Source: Trametopsis cervina (taxonomy: Eukaryota; Basidiomycota; Agaricomycetes; Polyporales; Irpicaceae). Taken from it: 64,000 nucleotides of DNA. The stretch spans positions 403,692-467,691 of the forward strand of contig MU278360.1 in the NCBI GenBank assembly GCA_022385755.1, read 5' to 3'. The position numbers were made by a program, and so were the translations under genes. The notes beneath the pieces are model-generated. The model had not been told where the DNA came from, did no database searches, and saw only the letters and a list, made by a program, of their open reading frames with translations. Positions 34,317 through 46,628 of this stretch are shown one piece after another; position 1 is the first letter of the stretch; every line of letters starts with the position of its first letter.

Positions 34317-35503
34317 CGGTACCGATAGGTGAGTCAGGCGTGGAGGAGACGACGATATTGTTAGATACCCCAAGCGCATGTCACGGAGAAGGAGGCGTAC
34401 GTTGAGAGATGTGGGGTCACCTTGGAACGCACGTTAAACGGGAATATCTTGCCGAGGACGACCCGCCAGGTTAACACGAACACAGCGATATCAATGTACA
34501 CAAGCGTGGGATGCACTCACCACTCTGGAACGTTTGGGGTACAACCACACTTGAGCATATTGATGAAGGTACCTAGTAGAATCTGCACACAAGGTGATAG
34601 CATCAGTATCGCCCCTTTCGTCGGAAGCTGTCAAGCTTGCAAATGATGTGCTTATCATGGAGAAAAACTCTGATACCGGGGCAGCCTGGGCATGGAAAGG
34701 TGAATCATGAGATTGCCAGTAAACGTGCACTGTCATGCTCTCATATCTGAGCCTTCCTAGGGCCATGGTTTTAACCCCGGTGTGCTTCCAAGACTGAAGA
34801 GCATTTAGGACGTGGAGAGTGGGGCAAATAAATGTATGTTTGCTCAACTGTGAATTGGTACAGTAAAGGATGCAAGGAATATAGAACTAAGATGCATTAG
34901 CGCTACACGTCCCCTAAGCTGCAATCATGGTCGTGTGCGCTTGAAACATTCACAGCACCTCTTACCAGTCTCTTACCTCGAAATGTCGGGCCATTGCAAG
35001 AGTTGGCCTTTGGTAGTGGATCGTTGGCGTTCCAGAGACAGTACAGTACAAATACACCCTGTTTCGGTGAGTATCAGTGTGCTGATGCGTTATTCAGTTG
35101 TTATTATGGTCATTTATTCAAGACTCAATGCAGATCTACCCCTTTCGTCGGCGAATGGTATCCTGCGAGCTCGTCGCAGTCAAGGCTTAGCATAGGATAA
35201 GCGTTGGTGATCCTTGAAGCGGAAGTTATCAGGATGCTGTACCCATGGTCTGACCTTGGATTGCAATGGAGAGGCTTGGCACGTCGTTTGGTTTTGATTG
35301 CACGCGATCCTTCACCACGCCTGGCGCCTTCCGAATACCGAGACGCAGATGTCTTGCCCAAATCTCTCCCTGACGCCCGCCCATCATGCGCCTATAAAGA
35401 GTCCCGACCTCGCAAATACTCTTCTGCCTCTGTGGGGCTCTCCATATCCTTCTCCATCCATCGTTGTGTTCGATACCTGGCCAGCTCGCCACTCTTCACC
35501 GCC
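34317..35503. other. intergenic stretch, promoter of permease
   Basis: No supported gene is seen. The right end carries the TATA box of the permease. Confidence 0.5.
35393..35398 (+). promoter_or_regulatory. TATA box of amino-acid permease
   Basis: TATAAA lies 106 bp upstream of the ATG at 35504. Confidence 0.55.
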
Positions 35504-37637
35504 ATGTCGGACCACGACCAAGAGAAGTTTGCGGCGGAGGTCGCGTCCCAGAGAAGCAGCGACCTCGTTAACCAGGAAGTTGCGGAGGGTCTCTACCATA
35601 AGGAGGAGCTATTGGACCCCGACGAGCATGATACGCTGCAAAGAGGCCTGTCGGCGCGTCAGATTTCGATGATAGCGGTGCGTGCCACCTTCATACAACT
35701 CAAGCTCGTGTCGTTAAATCAGAGTCTTTAGCTTGGTGGCGCAGTCGGTACTGGTCTCATTATCGGCTCGGGAACCGCTCTGGTACGAGGAGGCCCCCTT
35801 GGCCTGTTCCTCGGATACAGTTTCATGGGCGCTGTATGCTACATGGTGCGTTATCGGTCCTGTGACAATCCGCTGCCGCAGTGCACAGCTTACTGTATAC
35901 GCTTGGCATGTCAAGGTCCTGGTTGCCCTGGCTGAGATGAGTGCGTATCTCCCACACAAGAAGGGTTTTGCCGGATACGCAACGCGCTTCGTCGACCCCG
36001 CATTTGGTTTTGCTCTGGGCTGGAACTACCTCTTCAAGTATGCATCAGAACATTTGTTGCACGTATGTCGCGCTGATTGCGCCTCACAGGTACCTGATCG
36101 TCACACCGAACAATATCAATGCGGCTGGTGTGGTTATCCAGTACTGGAACCGACAGGTGAATATCGCAGTATGGATGGGTGAGTCCGCATTTGTTTGAAG
36201 CTCCACACAGTCGTTAACCACACGTACTAGTTATTTTCATCGTATTCAGTGGGTTTACACACATTGGCAAAGCTTTCCAGTACCTAACACTACCACACAG
36301 TCTTCTGTGTCAACTTGCTCGGTGTTCGGGTCTTTGGAGAACTCGAATTCTGGTTCAGTAGCATCAAGGTTATCACGCTTATTGGTCTCATTCTCATGGG
36401 GATCATCATCGACCTTGGAGGCAATCCGCGCCACGACCGTCTTGGCTTCCGTTACTGGGACCATCCTTATGGCCCCATGGGCGTGTACCTGCTCTCTCGG
36501 GTGCACAAGAAATCCGTAGCCATCTTCTTGGGCTTCTGGAGTACCTTGACGAACGCTCTGTTTGCGTACATTGGAACCGAACTTATCGGTGTCACAGTCG
36601 GTGAAGCACAGAACCCGTCCAAGACCATCCCATCCGCCATCCGTAGGACGTTCTTCCGAATTGTCGTTTTCTACATTGGAGGTGTCTTCGTCATTGGCCT
36701 GATCGTCCCCAGCACGAGCGACGCTATCTTCGTCGCTAACAAGTCGAAGGCCGGAGCAGCCGCTTCTCCTTTCGTCGTTGGTCAGTAACGCCCGAGTACG
36801 ACGTGTATCTCCGCGGCTGACCTTTCTCTCGTATAGCCACCACACTCGCTGGAATCAAGACACTGAATCACGTTATCAACGCGGCCATTCTTCTGTTTGT
36901 TATCAGTGCTGCAAACTCTGATCTATACATCGGCTCGCGTACGCTATACGGTCTTGCAGCGGAAGGCAAGGCTCCTCGTATCTTCGCGCGGGTCAACCGG
37001 ATGGGTGTGCCATACGTCGCTCTGATACTGTGCACACTTTTCTGCGGCCTTGTCTTCCTGAACGTTTCGTCCTCCAGCGCGAAAGGTGCGTGTCTAGCGG
37101 AGTGTCATGAGAGTGTTAGACTGATAATGGCTGTGCGCAGTGTTCGGATGGTTCGTCAACCTTGTTTCTACGTTCGGTGCGATTACATGGATGTGCATTT
37201 GCTATACTCACATGTAAGTGGCTTGCTTCAACAAGTGACAGGGAATGTTGCTTACCATTGTTCTGTACAGCCGCTTCATGAAAGCCCTGAAGTACAACGG
37301 CATCTCACGAGACACCCTGCCCTACAAGGCTCCCTTCCAGCCGTACGGATCCTGGTTCGCCATCATCTCTACTGCAATCATCACCATCTTCAAGGGCTTC
37401 GACACCTTCCTGCCCTTCACAAAAGATACCTTCGTCACCTCCTACATCGCTATCCCCACCTTCGTCATCTTCTGGTCGGGCTACAAGCTGTGGTACCGTA
37501 CGAAGGTTATTCCCATCGAGAAGGTCGATTTGGTGACTGGTAAACGCGAGTATAATGACGAAGAGGATAGGTTCAAGCACGAACAGGACTTGAAGGGCCC
37601 GAGGACGAGATGGCAAAAGTTCTGGGACGCTATGTAA
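35504..37637 (+). CDS. amino-acid permease (YAT/AAT family, GAP1-like)
   Basis: This is a twelve-TM plasma-membrane proton/amino-acid symporter of the fungal YAT family. A hydrophilic N terminus with Glu and several Lys (MSDHDQEKFAAEVASQRSSD) precedes LQRGLSARQISMIA and TM1, LGGAVGTGLIIGSGTAL, the substrate-binding GxGxxxGSG helix. Later come VALAEMSAYLPHKKGFAGYA, FVDPAFGFALGWNYLFK, TNALFAYIGTELIGVTVGEA, NAAILLFVISAANSDLYIGS, RTLYGLAAEGKAPRIFARVN and SRFMKALKYNGISRDTLPYK. The C terminus ends GPRTRWQKFWDAM, the usual soluble tail with Trp and Arg. About six introns interrupt the gene. All family landmarks are present and in frame, so it is probably functional. Substrate specificity cannot be read from sequence alone. 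Confidence 0.93.
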
Positions 37638-37979
37638 CGCAATCGTCATGACTTTCACTATATCTTTGGGATGAGATGACATACCGGGTCCATTACTGTA
37701 CTTACTACGTTGCTCTAATTTATCACGAACGGGTTTTACGAAACTGATTTGCTTAGACGCGATGTTTGTCATCCCTCTCGCGTCATCCACTTTCGAAGCA
37801 GGAAGTATTCTCGCACGGCCATCGGACCGTGCGCATTTCTGCACCAGTTCTGTCAGGTCCACCATGGGGAAATCTTGCTTGCTACGATGCTGACTATATT
37901 GCTTGACATCAATTTATAACATCGTGAGGAGCAGCAATATGTTCAGATATATCCTAGGCTCTTCTCTCCCTCCTGCTTC
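37638..37979. other. intergenic stretch
   Basis: This is the 3' flank of the permease and the promoter of the pirin gene. No supported gene is seen. Confidence 0.5.
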
Positions 37980-39526
37980 ATGTATAAAGGCCTCCAGATC
38001 GCCGCAGCTGCTGCACTACTAGCCTACTATCTCTACACTTACCTCGCAAGCTGCTTGTGGAACCCTTACGCATTTGTAGTCTTGGAACACCCAATACCCA
38101 CTAGAGAGTACATGGCTGGCAATAATGTATCGCGATCTGTGGAGAAGAAGGTGTATGCCGTCGAAACTCCGGAGGTAAGCACCAGAAGAGCTCCCTTACT
38201 TGTATGATATATCATTGACGAGCATGGATTTAGGGAGAAGGTGCACTTGTGCGGCGGTCGATTGGGAACATGAAGCTGCGGAACGTCACACCGTTCCTCA
38301 TGCTCGACCACTTCAACGTTGCAGAGGGTGCTGGGTTCCCTGACCACCCGCATCGCGGGCAGGCAACCGTGACTTATATGCTAGAAGGGTACGTCTCTGG
38401 TATGATGCACTATGCAGGCCGAAGTTAACCGGCGGACAGATCGAGCGCACATGAAGACTCAGCTGGCCACAAAGGTATCATTAATGCCGGCGGTGTCCAA
38501 TGGATGTGTGCAGTGAGTTCCCTCAGGTTGTGTATCATGAACGACCACCGATTGTTTTATGAATAGGGAAAAGGGAGTGAGTACAGGCGGATATTCATCT
38601 AGGGGAGCTGTTCTCACAGAAACCCACAGTCATGCACGCCGAGATGCCAATCTCCGGACCTGGCAAACCCGAGCCGCGAGGCTTGCAGCTCTGGATAGAC
38701 CTTCCCAAAGAGTACAAGATGGTGCGCTTTCCCTCGATATGTTCTCTGTAACTACGCTAAACATGATTTAAACCCAACAGGTCGAGCCCTCCTACCAAGA
38801 ACTAGACTCGAGTCAAGTCCCAGAGGCTTTCCCTCACGGCACCGACGGCGGTGTCAAGGTGCGAGTTATCAGCGGCATTAGCCACGGAGTCGAGTCACCA
38901 GTGAGGCCCTTGGGCGGGTGCTGGTACTTCCACATGATATTCTCGAAGAAATCCACGATTTTCCAGGACTTGCGTGCGTTCCGATTTTACTTTTTCGCGT
39001 GCTTCGTCAGTATGTCTGACTCAGCTTTCAGCTGCTGGATGGACGGCTTTCATCTATAGTAAGTTGCATTTTGGGATATGGACCAGAATACAGTGTCTGA
39101 TAGTGCTTGTGCCTTTTCAGTTTGGAAAGGATCAGTTTCCGTAGGGGATGAGACGTTGGCTCATGAGACATTCAACACGCTCGTGCTCTCAGCCGACTCA
39201 AAAGAGACGGGTGTCAAGCTCACAGCTGGCGAAGATAACACTGAGTTCGTCTTGGTACGTTCATCGCATTCGCTTTGGCTGTCTGCATCGCTTACGTGTT
39301 TTTCCATAGGTGGCAGCGGAACCACTGGACCAGACTATCTACCAATATGGCCCGTTCGTGATGACAACGAAGGAAGAGATCCAGAAGACACTCATCGACT
39401 GTACGTATTCTCGTTAATCCTAAATGTACTCTCGTTCTGAATCAACACTGCGCAGACCAATACGCACAGAACGGCTTCGAGAAGGCACATACATGGCGAA
39501 GTGCGATCGGCGGTCGTCAGCGTTGA
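37980..39526 (+). CDS. pirin-family protein with N-terminal membrane anchor
   Basis: Pirins are bicupin metal-binding proteins, some with quercetinase activity and some acting as nuclear cofactors. The first cupin reads NMKLRNVTPFLMLDHFN, then FPDHPHRGQATVTYMLEG, SSAHEDSAGHKG and NAGGVQWMCAGKG, followed by MHAEMP. The two His of HPHRG and the His and Glu of MHAE are the four metal ligands, all kept. The second cupin covers VRPLGGCWYFHMIFSKK to MTTKEEIQKTLID. The first 30 residues carry a hydrophobic run (GLQIAAAAALLAYYLYTYLA), a likely membrane anchor or signal anchor that typical pirins lack. A 10-nt exon (38567-38576) is needed to restore GKG in frame before MHAE. The stop is at 39524-39526. 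Confidence 0.9.
38567..38576 (+). other. 10-nt microexon of the pirin gene
   Basis: The bases ggaaaaggga lie between gaatag and gtgagt. They encode GKG plus one base and are needed to place MHAEMP in frame. Confidence 0.75.
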
Positions 39527-39629
39527 CGCACCCCATAACCAATATACCAGCTGGATCTAGTGTACTTTTTATACTGAATAATGAGACAGTGATGTATGTA
39601 TGTACCGATTATGTGCAATATCTACGTGC

Positions 39630-41218
39630 CTATTTCGCCCGTGTCTTCTTTTTGCGACCCACAGGTTCCTCTTCGTCTGTCTCAGCATCCTCCATCTCAT
39701 CCCAAACACCATCTTCATTGTCTTCGTCTTCTTCGTCTTCAGCATTCCGTCCCTTGGTGCTCACATCGTTAACACGGTCCCAGACAACGACGGTAGGTAC
39801 AACTTTGACATAAGCTTTCTCCAACACAGCACCTTTGTGCTCCTGCTGCTGACCTATTTGCGTGGGAGGCGGGAAGGTTGAGTGGAAGCGGACATAGCGG
39901 TCCTCTGCTGCAGAAGCCAGGAACGAGGGACATGAGGCCATGGATGTGACGGCTCCTGAGAAACCTGCGACCAAATAGACTGAGTAAAGCGCAATACGCG
40001 GTCAAGTGAAAAAGATTTACCCTTGTAGCCGAAAGTCACGTTCCCGTTTCTAAGGTCAAGGGCATACAAATTGGATCCGCGGTCTGACACGAATACTTGA
40101 CTGCAACACGCAACATGAGCGGACACTCATAAGAAAATGGAGCGAATGATACATACTGTTCAGTCAGACCATTCTCAATCGCACCGATGCCGCCAACCTT
40201 GCCTATGCCCTTCCAATTCGACACTGGTCGCCGAGCGGCTCGCGTGTCGTATCGACGCACATCGCCAAATTGTGTTCCGACGAGTATGTGTTGTTGGGAT
40301 GGAGAGGTCGACGGTTGAAGGTACGCGAATGCGGTATTTCGCACTGGTTGACGAAGGTTCAACGAGTCGTTTGGGAGCTGTGGCAATACGTTCCGTCAAC
40401 ATGAGAGGATTGAGATATGTAGTGCTATACGAACGTTCTTTGCCCTCCAAATTTCACCAGGGAATAGCTGCTCAGTCCGTTTCCTTTTCTTAGAGGCAGC
40501 GTCTTGCTCTTTTGCTTGTGCAGAAGACACTTCCTCCGGTTTAGACGTGAAAGCACGCTCTGTATCCCATATTGATAGTTCTACTTCATCTCCGGCATAA
40601 GCGAAGGTCTGCTCGTTCGAAGCTAATCGCCATTCGGTGAGGCGGGTAGGAAGCACTGCGAGCTGCGGTTCCGGGCCCGTGTCGCTTTCTCCACTGGGTA
40701 TCGTACGTCGAAGTGCACCATTTGATGTGCATGTATATACTCCTCTGTCGGAATGAATGGAGAAGATCGCATCTGTTAAACTGGCACAGCCGGTGTACAA
40801 CACGAACTGGACTTACCGTTCTCCGAATGACAGTCCGACATATTTTTGACTTTGCTTGAGCCGCGTCTCCTGCCAGCTCGCTTGCTCTTCAAGGGTATTG
40901 TTCTGAAGATTTAGAAGGAAGACGGACGCAGATCCGTCAGCACGCGCAGTAGCAAGCTTCACTTCAAAGTATCCCGTGAGCGTGTGTTCATAACAAAACT
41001 CTATAGCTTATGCCCTCACCAGTCTTTCAGCGGGATCATCGGGGCTTGCGGTCAGAACAAGCTTCTGGATTGCTTTCGCCCGACCTCCAGAGGAACTTCC
41101 TTCGGCCAGTGTGTTGACCGTCGCTTCCCAATCTTTGCTGTTCTCTTTCGGCGTATACGAGACGGACTTTATTGAGCCGAGCTCATCTCCAGCAATGAAC
41201 CGAGGCATGACACAGAAT
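39630..41218 (-). CDS. NSA1: ribosome biogenesis protein NSA1 (WDR74)
   Basis: This is a nuclear WD40 beta-propeller that joins pre-60S particles together with Rix7-regulated factors. The start at 41218 reads MPRFIAGDELGSIKSVSYTP, typical for the family. It continues LATARADGSASVFLLN, GVYTCTSNGALRRT, LPTRLTEWRLASNEQTFAYA, EVELSIWDTERAF and FPGEIWRAKNV, and after an intron PNDSLNLRQPVRNTAFAYL, HILVGTQFGDVRRYDTRAAR and SDRGSNLYALDLRNGNVTFG. The last exon has the blade FSGAVTSMASCPSFLASAA, EDRYVRFHS and an acidic, Lys-ended tail (RKKKTRAK). It is divergent from RMD5 with only 228 bp between start codons. The gene is intact. Confidence 0.92.
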
Positions 41219-41446
41219 GTAGTGTAGTACAGGGAAACGCGAAAGTACTTTCGAAAATCATGTCGATCGAGAAATTCACAAGCGCGTCCGCTGCACGTGG
41301 TTATCTGGCGCCCATATGGCTGGGAGTGCGGCACCAGCCCGCTTCGGCTTTGGACTGTACGACGACGACCGAGTGTCGTCGTCTCATAACCTCACACGAC
41401 ATCACTCTACTCTTTTCGTCTGCTAGTATTGTCTAAGGTCGTAATC
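41219..41446. promoter_or_regulatory. 228-bp bidirectional promoter, NSA1/RMD5
   Basis: The interval separates the ATGs of two divergent housekeeping genes. No TATA box is evident; an Arg-codon-like gactgtacgacgacgaccgag segment and a C/T-rich leader (tactcttttcgtctgc) lie on the RMD5 side. Confidence 0.55.
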
Positions 41447-42918
41447 ATGGACGCCTCTCTCAAAGAGCTGGCAAAACTTGAGAAGCTAGCTTCGAACTCT
41501 CCATCATCTAAGGGCAAGTCACCGTGCATAACAGACTCACTGGACTCTCTGCTTCGCTCCTTGCGCGAGACGAAGGATAGCATTCAGACGGGCGCCGCGA
41601 ACGAAACTACTTTTAGCATGTTATCCCAGCGAGTAGACTCGACCAAGAAGGACATAGACGACCGGCAGAAAGAGGTATACAACTCCCTAGCAAAGTTCGG
41701 AAAGACTCTAGACAAGGTGCGCCCAACACATCCACCGTGCATCATGTCAGTATAGGGCACTGCGGATCCTAACGCCAACCTAAAGCGCTTTACCACACCC
41801 CTGCCGTCATATCAACCGCTATTCACCTCGAAGGAGGCCGTCGCAGCACTCGAGCCCACGCTCGCCCGGCATTTCCTACGCACTGGACAGTTCGAAACTG
41901 CCGAAACGTTCATCAGTGTGAGTCCCCCAATATTTCGGAGTTGCAGCCAACAACGTGGTGATTAACCATGGATACATGCAGGAATCGGGTATCGATATCG
42001 ACCCCTCAATGCGTTCGCAGTTCCTTGAGCTGCATCGGATCGTCACAGCACTTAAGGCCGCGGACATTAGACCAGCACTTGAGTAAGTCGTTTACCAGCT
42101 GCCCGGACAAGCCATCATCTCACGTTGTCAGGTGGGCCGTGCACAACCGGGCATTCCTCGAGTCGCGGTCCTCGCCGCTTGAATTCCATCTCCATCGTTC
42201 ACAGTATCTGCGTCTCCTCCTATCTGCCACCCCAGCAAATGTGCCGGAGGCGTTGAAATACGCCAAAGCCAATTTCACCCCCTTCTACCCCCGGTATTCG
42301 CCTGAGATAAACAGGCTAATGAATTGCATCACGTACATCTCGCGTCTGCACGTATCGCCTTACGCAGACCTCGCGTCTCCAGCTCTGCATTACGACCTGG
42401 AGCCGATGTTTGCGAAGGAGTTTTGCGCTAGTCTCGGCATGAGCCGACAAGTCCCGCTTAGAGTGGTGGGCGATCTCGGTGGTGGAGGTGCGCTCGCCCG
42501 CATCGAGAAAGGCCGCAAGGTCATGCGAGAGCGGAAGAGCGAATGGAGCCAGTCTGACGAGTTGCCGGTGAGAGAAAGACAATAGCTCTCATTGTTATGC
42601 GTCCCGGGGCTGATTCCTTTGCTTACTTAGATCGAGATTCCGTTACTGCCGGAGAACCGCTATCACTCCGTCTTCGCTTGTCCTGTATCCAAAGAACAAT
42701 CAACTGAACACAACCCCCCTATGATGATGAACTGCGGGCATGCGATTACCAAGGACAGTCTGCAGAAGCTTAGTAAGCCAGGAGGGTGCGTTTATTGGCC
42801 TCATTGCAGGCAGCCCCTTTACTTCGCACGTACTGACAGCATATTTGACAGTCGCGTCAAGTGTCCGTACTGTCCGAACGAATCAGTGGTGTCCCAAGCA
42901 CTACGCCTGCACCTGTGA
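41447..42918 (+). CDS. RMD5: GID/CTLH E3 ligase subunit RMD5
   Basis: This is the RING-like subunit of the GID/CTLH ubiquitin ligase, which in yeast targets gluconeogenic enzymes. The start [17 protein letters not shown] is followed by a coiled-coil part ([20 protein letters not shown]). A LisH-CTLH region follows: [20 protein letters not shown], then [31 protein letters not shown] and [12 protein letters not shown]. The CRA part ([20 protein letters not shown]) comes next. The degenerate RING reads [39 protein letters not shown] and [12 protein letters not shown]. The last intron splits the RING between KPGG and RVKCPYC. The divergent start faces NSA1. Ends LRLHL at 42918. Confidence 0.92.
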
Positions 42919-43282
42919 TTGCGCGGAGAGACCAGGCCCTTACGTATCTGTATCTGTAGGTTTTGCATCTTGTAACGATCCTAGTCATTGTACGTTTATT
43001 GTATCATCGCATATCAAATTGGAGCATCTGAACACTCTCGGCCAGCCCGTTACGCAGGAAGGAACCGCTCATGAGGGTTCTTCCCACCTTCATGCACAGC
43101 CAGCTATTGTTTGACTCAACTTCCCTTCCTAGGAAAGGCATGCTCCCGATCACGGCGGCAAGCACCTGTCTCCGTCGCAAGAGCCCGCTTTTTATGTCCG
43201 TGCACGGCATGTCCAATTATTGTGTATCCTACATAACCATAACACCACAGGACTTTGCTGTCCGCAACGCACCCTCACGACC
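42919..43282. other. intergenic stretch
   Basis: This is the 3' flank of RMD5 and the promoter of the F-box gene. Nothing else is seen. Confidence 0.5.
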
Positions 43283-44935
43283 ATGTCTCCCATTCCAGAT
43301 CATAGCCTCCAACAATTGGCTCCCTCTCATACCTCGATCATCAGTCTAGGTGATGATATTCTGCTTGAAATCTTTGCGCAGTTGTCTGCAGACGAGCTCC
43401 TACCCCTGAGAAAGGTGCGTGTCTCATCGTCGACGACGTCCTCTCACTAACCACCCTCACTCCTCTCAGACCTGCAGATATTTCTTCCACATTACATCGT
43501 CAAGATACCTCTGGCATCACATCTTCGAGCGCGATGTCACGAAAGAGCATCGCCCTCTTCCCTCATACCGCAAACCTCTCGCCGAACTCGGGACCACCGA
43601 ACTCGAGATCCTAACACGTCGAGCGTTGCGTCTCGACGCGCCGTGCCAGCAACCTACCCTCACTTCTTTCCATCGACAGCAGCCTGTGCAATGGGTCCGC
43701 CTCGTCTACGGGCAATGGATGCTCGTCGCGTCGGGCGTCAGCAGCAGTACTCTAGCGCTCTACTCCCTGACGGTTATGGAAAACGGGAAGCCAGCCAAGC
43801 TCGCTGCCGTTGATCTTCCAGGTCCCGCGTCCAGTGGCGAATACCAGGTCCAAGACGATCGTCTCATTGTAGCCTTGTGCTTCCAGAGCCCGTGAGTAGA
43901 TCAGTCGCACTTCCTCCCTGCCGTCCTCGCTGACGGACGTTGCCAGTAAGCGAATGACCCGTGTGTTCTCTGTGCAGAGCAGGAATGGAACGATGGAGTT
44001 CGCGACCCTATCGACGCTGGACGGCGTATCGCACATCCGCTGTCTGCGGAACGACCTGCTCGGATGCAGCGCCCACGGCAGCACGACGGCTCCATGCATC
44101 GCGAACTGGAAGACAGGCAAAGTCGCGCCCCTGCCAATGCCACCGCACGCCTGCGTACGTCCCGTCCCGTGTCTTCCATTTCGCCTCGTGACATGGCTAA
44201 CCTAACGTTCTCCGCGTGTAGGGTCAGGCCCTCGCGATGGCCCTTCGCGAAGACATCTGCGTCGTCGTCTCGCCCTCGTCTCTCACGGTCTACTCGATCT
44301 CCCCTGACGGCTCCGCGGAAGACGCACAGGTCATCCAGCTGGAACATCCCGTCGGGAACGTGTCCATCTCGGCGGAAGGCGAGGCCCTCGCGCTCGACGA
44401 ACCCGCGGACGTCCAGGCGCCGACGCGCATGCTGCTGTTCACCGCGCTCGCAGGCGGGATAAACGTCCTCCGTCTCCGTCAACGCTCCCACTCCCGCACG
44501 TCACCACCATCATCATCACCCGCCTCCCGCGACGAGGCGCCATTCAGCGTGGACGTGCTCGCGCAGGAAGACGTCAAGCGCGGCGACGTGCTCTCTGCGA
44601 AACCGTCGCAGCCCCACTTTGGCGGGTCGACGGCGCGCCTGGCGTGGATATACCCCCCAGCGTCCATCTTTGACCGCAGCGGCGCGAGTCTCGTCACCGG
44701 TCGCTTCGTCGCGCGTGACAAGGCGGACGCGCGGTTCGAGATTCTGTCGGAGTGCAAGAGCCTGCAGTTGCCCTCGTTCAGTCTCATGCCTGTCGTGGAC
44801 TACGACGACGGCGCGGGCCTCGTCGCGCTCGGGAACGCGATGGGAGAACTCGTGGTGTGCAATTATGGCGGGCCGCTGGATGAGGCCGTCGCTCGATGCT
44901 TCCGACACATCCCTGTTCCTATCGTTTCTGCTTAA
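43283..44935 (+). CDS. F-box domain protein
   Basis: This is a likely substrate adaptor of an SCF ubiquitin ligase. The F-box spans residues 20 to 60: SIISLGDDILLEIFAQLSAD, ELLPLRK, then after an intron TCRYFFHITSSRYLWHHIFE. The rest, about 400 residues, resembles a beta-rich propeller of the type found in basidiomycete F-box proteins: QWVRLVYGQWMLVASGVSSS, GVSHIRCLRNDLLGCSA, ALREDICVVVSPSSLTVYSI and VDYDDGAGLVALGNAMGELV. The end reads HIPVPIVSA. A Ser/Pro-rich insert (RTSPPSSSPASRDE) lies before the last blades. Four exons; the middle part is strongly GC3-biased. The target is unknown. Confidence 0.88.
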
Positions 44936-46628
44936 ACTGCTGTTGACAGCAGGTGGACTTTGTTTTGAAGCCAATTCTGCTTTCGTTCATATTCGTTCGC
45001 CCTTTTTCGTTGTATCCTGCTAAGCCTCCTAGCCTTCATTCCTATTTATACCAACCATTCACGATTATCATTATACAAATGTTCGTTCGTCATGTATCAT
45101 GTACCAATCTTCTCCGCTCTCGCCCACCTCATTTTTATGGTGTACTAAATATAATATTTGTAATAAATCCAAACAACACCTGTATGTTACTGCATGGATT
45201 GATTCATCAAATTGAATATACCTAAACGATGTACGCGATATCGTAAATTGGCAACGAGGCTTCCACCTCACCGATCGGCGCCTCCCATCCATTCACGGTG
45301 CCCGCCATCTTTGTGGCGCACCTCGGACTCGGAGGAGAGTCCAGTCCATTTCCTCTGCCTCGTGGGGGCGGGCGGGATCAATCCGTCCGTCCGTCACTTG
45401 AATTCCCGCTGAGACTTCCTATCAAACCGCGCGCATTGAAATTCCAATAGCTGCAGTGAGTTAGAAATGGGAAACCCGATGGGCCCGTCAGTCAGCCAGG
45501 ATCCTGCCTGACTTCGATTTCCACATATCCTAACCGACCGACCGTGTCACCCCTATCATCCCCCGAGCCGATATGCATATGTAAATCTCTTACCCACTAC
45601 CGAACCTTGGCAGACACTCTTCGAGGCATCCCAACTACCCAGCATGGAACGAACAAGGCTCTGTACACGGTTTACAAATAACTACCCAAGCTGGTGGTGT
45701 GTTCGGCACCCCCAAAATGGGCGAGCTCGCGTCCGGTGGCGCACCCGGAACCTAAGTTAAAGAGTCTGTGAGCTTGGCTGGCATCGTTCGTCTCAGCTGC
45801 ATCAAATAGACGTTTACACGTCAGAATAGCGAAATATGACTGATGCTGACGATCGCAGGGAAGCAGGAAGTGCGATGGGTCGTTCGTCGCGCAGCAGCCA
45901 GACCTGACTGACTGACTGACTGACGTCGTGCATCACCTGTCCGTCAACCTGAGACAAGATACCGTGCTCACAAAGACGCAATGCGTCGTCACACCACACG
46001 TCGTGCTCAGTTCAGAGAATGAATGAGAACAAAGAAAGGTAGGATTAGCCGACAGAAATGACAACGAGCGAAGAGGGCCAGCGAGAAACCGATGGGACAC
46101 AGCGGAATGGTTGCGCAGCGCGAGTGGTATATAAGAGAAAGACAAGCGAACAGATGTAGATCTGAGGTAAGTATGTATATATGGAGGGGTAACTACCTGG
46201 GCCTGAGAATGTGGTGGCGTGGCTCGAGCGAGAGAGGAAACGGGGAGGAGAGAGAAAGAAAGACTATGCGAGAAACACTGCACTGACACCCACAACATTG
46301 TGACAGAGATGAGGCGAACCACCCAGCAAGTACACATTACATTTCCCTTCCTGATATCCAGAGTCGTGACATTTTCATAACGCCAAAAGGTCCCGCGGAC
46401 GGACGAAAAGGATGGGGGAAAGAAGTGGATCGGACCTCGCAATAACCCGTTGCCGTACTATAAGAGGGGATATATCAAAAAGAAAATCAAAGAGAAGTGA
46501 AGATGGGGGAATCGCGCTACGTCACGGGTCGGTAAGTCGACGACGTGACGGCGTAGGCATTAGGAGGAATCGTAATCGTCATCAGGTGAAGAAAGCGTAG
46601 AAATGGAAAGCGACACGACTATGCACGC
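44936..46628. other. long convergent intergenic stretch
   Basis: These 1.7 kb lie between the 3' ends of the F-box gene (+) and the PAE-rich gene (-). That is long for a convergent gap in this window. Open frames exist (for example 45933-46442, minus) but are Ser/Phe/Leu-rich and not protein-like. A CTGA tetranucleotide tract lies at 45904-45924. Confidence 0.5.
45904..45924. repeat. CTGA tetranucleotide repeat
   Basis: Five tandem CTGA units plus a final C form a short microsatellite. Confidence 0.85.

Noticed and set aside
45933..46442. 169-codon minus-strand open frame in the convergent gap
   Set aside because: It is a Ser/Phe/Leu-rich translation of AG-rich DNA, with no splice sites or motifs.
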